Shown: positions 59,860 through 64,000 of the stretch, piece by piece
Layout: each line of letters starts with the position of its first letter
How positions within the stretch are numbered: position 1 is the first letter of the stretch
Position numbers and translations under genes: made by a program
Source: Parendozoicomonas callyspongiae
GTDB taxonomy: Bacteria > Pseudomonadota > Gammaproteobacteria > Pseudomonadales > Endozoicomonadaceae
Direction: 5' to 3'
DNA: 64,000 nucleotides
NCBI RefSeq assembly: GCF_023502345.1
Contig: NZ_JAMFLX010000010.1
Coordinates: forward strand, 1 to 64,000
Notes under the pieces: generated by a model
Told to the model about the DNA's origin: nothing
Databases searched by the model: none
What the model saw: the letters and a program-made list of their open reading frames with translations, nothing else

Positions 59860-62800
59860 GTGGTATGTTCTCTGCGTTTTCGCATACTGTTGCTTATTCT
59901 CCTCGCATATGCTTCTACAACTGCATATGGGGAATATGGTCAGGTACTTGGTCTTAACGGTTGTGTTGAAGTCATGACCAATTCGTACGATTATTTAATT
60001 GAGCATGCAAAACCCCATGCCAGTATCAGCTCTGGTGAAAATTACGAACCTGATGGATGGGTGCGTTTTGCCATTTTAATGGACAATGAAGAGACCACAG
60101 GAGTGGCTATTCAAGAGTATGGAGCCCCTACAGAATATCAGGATAAATATAACTTCAAGCTTGATAAACAACATTCATTTACTCCTGCACCTTATAATAC
60201 CTACTCCATAAGTGAGCTAGCTTCAGCCTCTCCGGGGCCACCCTCCTTGGCTGCTTCCCCTGCTGTGTTATCACGAAGTGTGTCACAGGAGAGTGAGCTG
60301 AGGGCTATGAAGATGAAAGGGCATGTCTGGGTAAGAATAAAAAATAAGAAATCTGAATGGAAGGAATCTGATCTTCCGGCGCTGTCATCCGACAAACGGA
60401 AAAAGAAGTCTCTGGTTTGTAATACATATTTTGTCCAATCAAAAAGTGTAGATACAGATAGTCTGGAAAGTGCAAATGCAGAAACGGTTAGAGTGGAAAG
60501 TGCAGAAATATGTTGTGGTGTGGAGGAAATAAAAGATCCCAATTATGCTGAGCTATCACTGGGAGTGCCACCACCAGGAGATCAGGATGAAATAACTGCA
60601 ATGAACCGGGAGGTTTCTGAATTTATTGAGGCGATTGAGAAAGAGGCTGTATTCCCTTCAGGTCCCTTCAAAAATGGGGAGACGTTTGATTTTTCTTTTG
60701 GTGGTCCGGCTAAAATCACTATTGTCGGTTCGGGAACAAGCACAGTTGTATTTAAAATTGATGTCGGGAAAGAGTGTAAAGGGCTACCAGATAAGTACCC
60801 ACATGTTAATGAAAGCGCGCTAGATTCTGTGAGAACATTTCTACCAAATTTGGCATTAAGACGAATTGTATTGCCAGATGAAACTCAGGCACGTTCATTT
60901 TATTTCCATCAGCGTGCTCATGAGGTTTATTTGAAAGAAAATGGTGTAAATTCATTAGAAACCCAATTTCTTAAAGTCGGAAATGTTGTCTATATCGTTC
61001 AGCCTCTGCTTGTAAAAGAGAACTTGCTTGATTGGTACTTTAAGAAGGTTCTTTTGGGGAAAAAACCAGATGAAAAAATCACAGTTTTAGGACAGGAGCT
61101 GACAGCAAGAAAATTTTTAAATCGCATCACTGAAATAATACTGAATGATGTTCGTGAGCTATCTAAAAAAAACAAAAAGCACGAAGATCAGTCTATGCCA
61201 CCTGGTAGGAAACAAATGCTGGCCGGATATGTTGATGCAAAATATGCTAATTACGCCATAGAAGTGGAATCTGGCCACTTTGTTCTCAGGTATATGGATC
61301 CATACCCAGTTCATCTTAAAGTATTTGGGAGGCACCCAACAGAAGATAATGGTCGTACTCCCTATACTGTATTTGATACTTTTTTCCATGATAATAAATC
61401 TGATGATGCACTTGTTTCAGAAGGAATGGTAAAAAGGTATTTAAGAAAATTTGAAGGTTACTCAGATGCTAAGGCAATTGTTTTAAAGTTAGCTAGCGAT
61501 ATTATTGATACAATTTACGATAAGGATGAATGTGAATCTCGTTACCACTTTGTTTGGGAAGATCTAAAAGAAGAAAAAAGTGATAAATATAAACTCTTGA
61601 AGATGGTTTTTGATGAGATAAAAAATGTATGTAATACCACATTTCCTGGTGAAGTTGATCTTGACACTTTAGAGGATGATGCAATTAATTATTGGAAAAA
61701 GCGCATAAAGTCAAACATGCTTTTGCGTTTGGGGCTCCATTACAGTAAACAGGTGAATTGGGACCACTTTATAATAACCAAGTCATCTGAAATAGAAGAA
61801 GCTAAACAAAAAGCTCTAATAGAAGAAATTAGGGAGTTACGTGATGGTTTTATGTTGTCACAAACAAATGATGAAGAGGAATTAGTTCGTTGGGCTGATG
61901 GACTGCTTTTTAAAGACGGCAATCGCCTTCATCAGTTGGCAAGCGGGGCTGATGAGAAAAAGTTCAACCCGGATCATGTTCTTCCACTTCTCAGGGGAGT
62001 TGTGAAAACATTTACAGAAAACAGGAATTACAGGGATTTTAGTGCAGGTGTGGTGGAATTACCTGAGAAAAAGGATACTCCTGCTGTGACTGAAAAAGCT
62101 ACCGCTACAGGTGCTACAAACACTCCAGATGTTGTAATTACAAAAGTTGAAAAACCTGACTTGAATGGAAAAAAAGTGCCTGTAGCCTCGGTCGCACCTG
62201 TTTCTTCATCACGGCACCCCTCCTTTGTTATTCCGAGTCATCGACCGGCAGGGGTTAAGCGTAAATCTGATGGTGCAAATTCACTTACATCGAAAAAACC
62301 AGTGACCCCTATTTCTCCCTTTTCCGTAGGCGGGGTAGATTTGAAAAAACATCCAAAATCTGTACAAGAAAATTCAGTTCAAAATGAATCAACAGAACAA
62401 TATAGGTCATATTATGGTTATCTTGAGGCACTTGCCTGTCCGCCTACTTTAAGTGCTGACACAGGGCAATTATGGAATATGAAGTGCAAGCCGAATAGGC
62501 ACTTACTACCTGTATGGAATGTTGGACAATTTAAGCCCCCTTTACTTCGTATGCAGGCAAGATCTTATGATAACTATATGGAAAAAAACGGGGAGGTTCG
62601 TAATTGTGGAATTATTATTACGCATGGATTTTGGCCGTTAGAACCTAGTGCAGCTGAAGATAATACGAATCTTTCAAATGGGGAAAGTTACAAAGCTGAT
62701 TTTGAACCATTTACATCTGATGGGTTAGTGAAAACTGGTCCATGTAAAGGTCGCGCCTTTGGTTCTGAAAGTTTATTTGGCATTTTTAAAGAAAATCAAC

Positions 62801-63693
62801 GCTTGCAGGGTTATTGCATAGATGCTCATCTTTCTTGGATGATTGGTGTTATGCCACATAAACAAAAAAAAGATTACCAAAAAATTTTAAATGATTTTAA
62901 AAAGCATGAATATTTTTTTAATAGTTTAATCCAAAAGATACCGCCAAAAAAAGGAGGGTACACTATTGCTAGCCCTACAAACCTGATGGTTTTTCTTGAA
63001 ATATTGAGGGGGCTCGGTGATAAAAGATTAAAATTTAACAGCTCTGAAGCAGAGTATTTTCTTCAAATGTTATCAGCATCGTTAAATATGGATATCTTTA
63101 TTTCAGAGGTAAATGGAGTGCCAGCTAATAAAACAGATGAAGTGAAGAAGGAAGAAGTAGTTACTCGCCTAAGAACATATGAGTATGAAAATGGAGGCCT
63201 TTGGGCTGTGCGCTACGCAGAGAAAAAGAAAGAGGATGTAGAAAAAGAAATTACAAACGGAAATAATAAGTGGATATGGCTTGAAAGAACAATAAGAGAT
63301 CAAACGGATCATTGGGCGTTTATAAAGGATTACCGCTCACAGCCAAAAATTGAAAAAAAGGATTCATCGGTAAGCCCTTCTGGTAATTGTTCACAGCCCG
63401 TGGTTTCTCCTGAAATGAAGAGATCACAGACATATACCCCGGAGAGGGTTACAGTATCTGCAGTTTCCTTAATGGGAATACGGTCACCGCTTTTCTTTGA
63501 TACAAGAGGCAAGAGACCTGATCAGCTCGTTATAGGAACTGTTGAGGATGAAGATGGCAACGATTACGTTGGAGGATCGCCCAGAAAGCAGCAGTGCATG
63601 ACATCCTGGAGCCCACCTAAGACACCAAATACCCCACCAACGCCATTACAGATGCATTCACCTCCTATTACTACAGGGCCCAGCAAGATGTAA
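59860..63693 (+). CDS. Large exported protein with protein-kinase-like motifs
   Basis: The start is best set at GTG 59860 (GAGGG 6 nt upstream; TTG at 59857 is also in frame). A signal peptide (hydrophobic core LLLILLAYASTTAYG) implies export. Residues 288-300 (IVGSGTSTVVFKI) look like a kinase glycine-rich loop, 375-390 (VVYIVQPLLVKENLL) like strand 5 and hinge, then D459-A-K461-YA-N464 matches the HRDLKPEN spacing, and D480 in YMDPYP sits where DFG would be. The middle (750-830) is Pro/Ser-rich and basic. The C-terminal half (about 845-1160) is unrecognised and weakly recalls an OTU fold (SASLNMDIFIS, then DHWAFI with H1151). Codon use is AT-rich from 61,000 on. Confidence 0.6.
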   Translation: MVCSLRFRILLLILLAYASTTAYGEYGQVLGLNGCVEVMTNSYDYLIEHAKPHASISSGENYEPDGWVRFAILMDNEETTGVAIQEYGAPTEYQDKYNFKLDKQHSFTPAPYNTYSISELASASPGPPSLAASPAVLSRSVSQESELRAMKMKGHVWVRIKNKKSEWKESDLPALSSDKRKKKSLVCNTYFVQSKSVDTDSLESANAETVRVESAEICCGVEEIKDPNYAELSLGVPPPGDQDEITAMNREVSEFIEAIEKEAVFPSGPFKNGETFDFSFGGPAKITIVGSGTSTVVFKIDVGKECKGLPDKYPHVNESALDSVRTFLPNLALRRIVLPDETQARSFYFHQRAHEVYLKENGVNSLETQFLKVGNVVYIVQPLLVKENLLDWYFKKVLLGKKPDEKITVLGQELTARKFLNRITEIILNDVRELSKKNKKHEDQSMPPGRKQMLAGYVDAKYANYAIEVESGHFVLRYMDPYPVHLKVFGRHPTEDNGRTPYTVFDTFFHDNKSDDALVSEGMVKRYLRKFEGYSDAKAIVLKLASDIIDTIYDKDECESRYHFVWEDLKEEKSDKYKLLKMVFDEIKNVCNTTFPGEVDLDTLEDDAINYWKKRIKSNMLLRLGLHYSKQVNWDHFIITKSSEIEEAKQKALIEEIRELRDGFMLSQTNDEEELVRWADGLLFKDGNRLHQLASGADEKKFNPDHVLPLLRGVVKTFTENRNYRDFSAGVVELPEKKDTPAVTEKATATGATNTPDVVITKVEKPDLNGKKVPVASVAPVSSSRHPSFVIPSHRPAGVKRKSDGANSLTSKKPVTPISPFSVGGVDLKKHPKSVQENSVQNESTEQYRSYYGYLEALACPPTLSADTGQLWNMKCKPNRHLLPVWNVGQFKPPLLRMQARSYDNYMEKNGEVRNCGIIITHGFWPLEPSAAEDNTNLSNGESYKADFEPFTSDGLVKTGPCKGRAFGSESLFGIFKENQRLQGYCIDAHLSWMIGVMPHKQKKDYQKILNDFKKHEYFFNSLIQKIPPKKGGYTIASPTNLMVFLEILRGLGDKRLKFNSSEAEYFLQMLSASLNMDIFISEVNGVPANKTDEVKKEEVVTRLRTYEYENGGLWAVRYAEKKKEDVEKEITNGNNKWIWLERTIRDQTDHWAFIKDYRSQPKIEKKDSSVSPSGNCSQPVVSPEMKRSQTYTPERVTVSAVSLMGIRSPLFFDTRGKRPDQLVIGTVEDEDGNDYVGGSPRKQQCMTSWSPPKTPNTPPTPLQMHSPPITTGPSKM

Positions 63694-63763
63694 TGAAAGC
63701 CTCTGGTAAGTTGAATGTTGTCTATTCTGCAGACGCATATCCCGCCTGAGCAGGAGAGTCTGT

Positions 63764-64000
63764 ATGATAGGTAATTTCGTTGTAGGTGTTCATAGTATTA
63801 GAGGGACGCCACTTGAGGTTATTGGCCAGGGAGTTATGCAACGGCTGGATCAACTGGATATTGATATTCGGGATGTGACCAAAGTTGCAAGTATACACCT
63901 CAAGAAGTTTGATCCTGCTTATGATGAATTTGCCAGAGTTCATGATGTTCCGTTTGTCACCTGTGATGCTGAAGCATTATGGTCAGTATCTGCGCCTGCT
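63764..64000 (+). CDS. CobE/CbiG C-terminal-like cobalamin biosynthesis protein (5' part)
   Basis: Only 79 codons are in the window. They read VGVHSIRGTPLEVIGQGVMQ, then TKVASIHLKKFDPAYDEFAR and VPFVTCDAEALWSVSAPA, which follows the CobE / CbiG C-terminal pattern (G-V-x-x-x-R-G-T near the start, a SIxLK strand, then aeeL). CbiG opens the delta-lactone of cobalt-precorrin-5A; CobE is the aerobic-pathway relative. Starting directly with this domain suggests CobE or a fused cob gene. GGAG lies 8 nt before the ATG. The 3' end is missing. Confidence 0.62.
   Translation, partial: MIGNFVVGVHSIRGTPLEVIGQGVMQRLDQLDIDIRDVTKVASIHLKKFDPAYDEFARVHDVPFVTCDAEALWSVSAPA

Noticed and set aside
62800-63330. OTU-type protease assignment for the C-terminal half of the 1,280-residue protein
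   Set aside because: SASLNMDIFIS and a late DHWAFI faintly recall OTU, but no D-G-x-C catalytic start is visible, so I only mention it as a weak resemblance.

Overview
The window is chromosomal DNA from a gammaproteobacterium, most likely an Oceanospirillales-type marine organism (an Endozoicomonas-like genome would fit). This rests on three things: the ribosomal and RNA polymerase proteins read like Pseudomonas/Oceanospirillales homologues; the gene order follows the Pseudomonas chromosome (birA-coaX-SPOR gene-tRNAs-tuf-secE-nusG-rplKAJL-rpoBC, then str, S10, spc and alpha operons, later uvrA-MFS-ssb); and the accessory genes include large exported proteins of unknown type and one with a basic nuclear-localisation-like segment. 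The genus is an inference; no marker gene was compared.

Layout. 1-380: the 5S rRNA end of an rRNA operon, its terminator, and a cluster of small hairpins. 450-3630: a DUF924 gene (minus), then birA, coaX and a SPOR-domain gene as one unit. 3750-6590: tRNA-Tyr, tRNA-Gly, tRNA-Thr and the first EF-Tu gene, then tRNA-Trp, secE and nusG. 6760-18170: rplK, rplA, the L10 leader, rplJ, rplL, rpoB, rpoC. 18200-21600: four accessory genes between rpoC and rpsL (tlyA-like, HAD phosphatase, YdgA-like, a small exported protein). 21680-26430: str operon (rpsL, rpsG, fusA, second tuf) with a terminator-like hairpin in its leader. 26475-40350: S10, spc and alpha operons, ending in a strong terminator.

40440-48890 is an accessory stretch between rplQ and uvrA: an amino acid permease, a class V aminotransferase, a thioredoxin-fold protein, a Sel1/TPR-like protein with a basic segment, a KamA-family radical SAM enzyme, and an exported protein whose 3' end meets a second frame at a G8 tract. 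48940-54120 returns to the conserved uvrA-MFS-ssb block, with a small remnant of a nitrate/nitrite-reductase-type [2Fe-2S] domain between uvrA and the MFS gene. 54160-64000 is accessory: a rhodanese lipoprotein, a hybrid histidine kinase, an apolipoprotein N-acyltransferase relative lacking all three catalytic residues, a roughly 1,280-residue exported protein with protein-kinase-like motifs, and the 5' part of a CobE/CbiG-like cobalamin gene cut by the window end.

Most of the window builds the translation and transcription machinery. Visible control elements include five good sigma-70 promoters, the L10 leader, and terminators between operons. The best candidates for something undescribed are the kinase-like exported protein with its 12-bp inverted repeat, the catalytically dead Lnt relative, the G8 frame junction, the str-leader hairpin, a 46-nt near-perfect hairpin upstream of kamA, and an inverted repeat straddling the -10 box of the tRNA-Trp/secE promoter.
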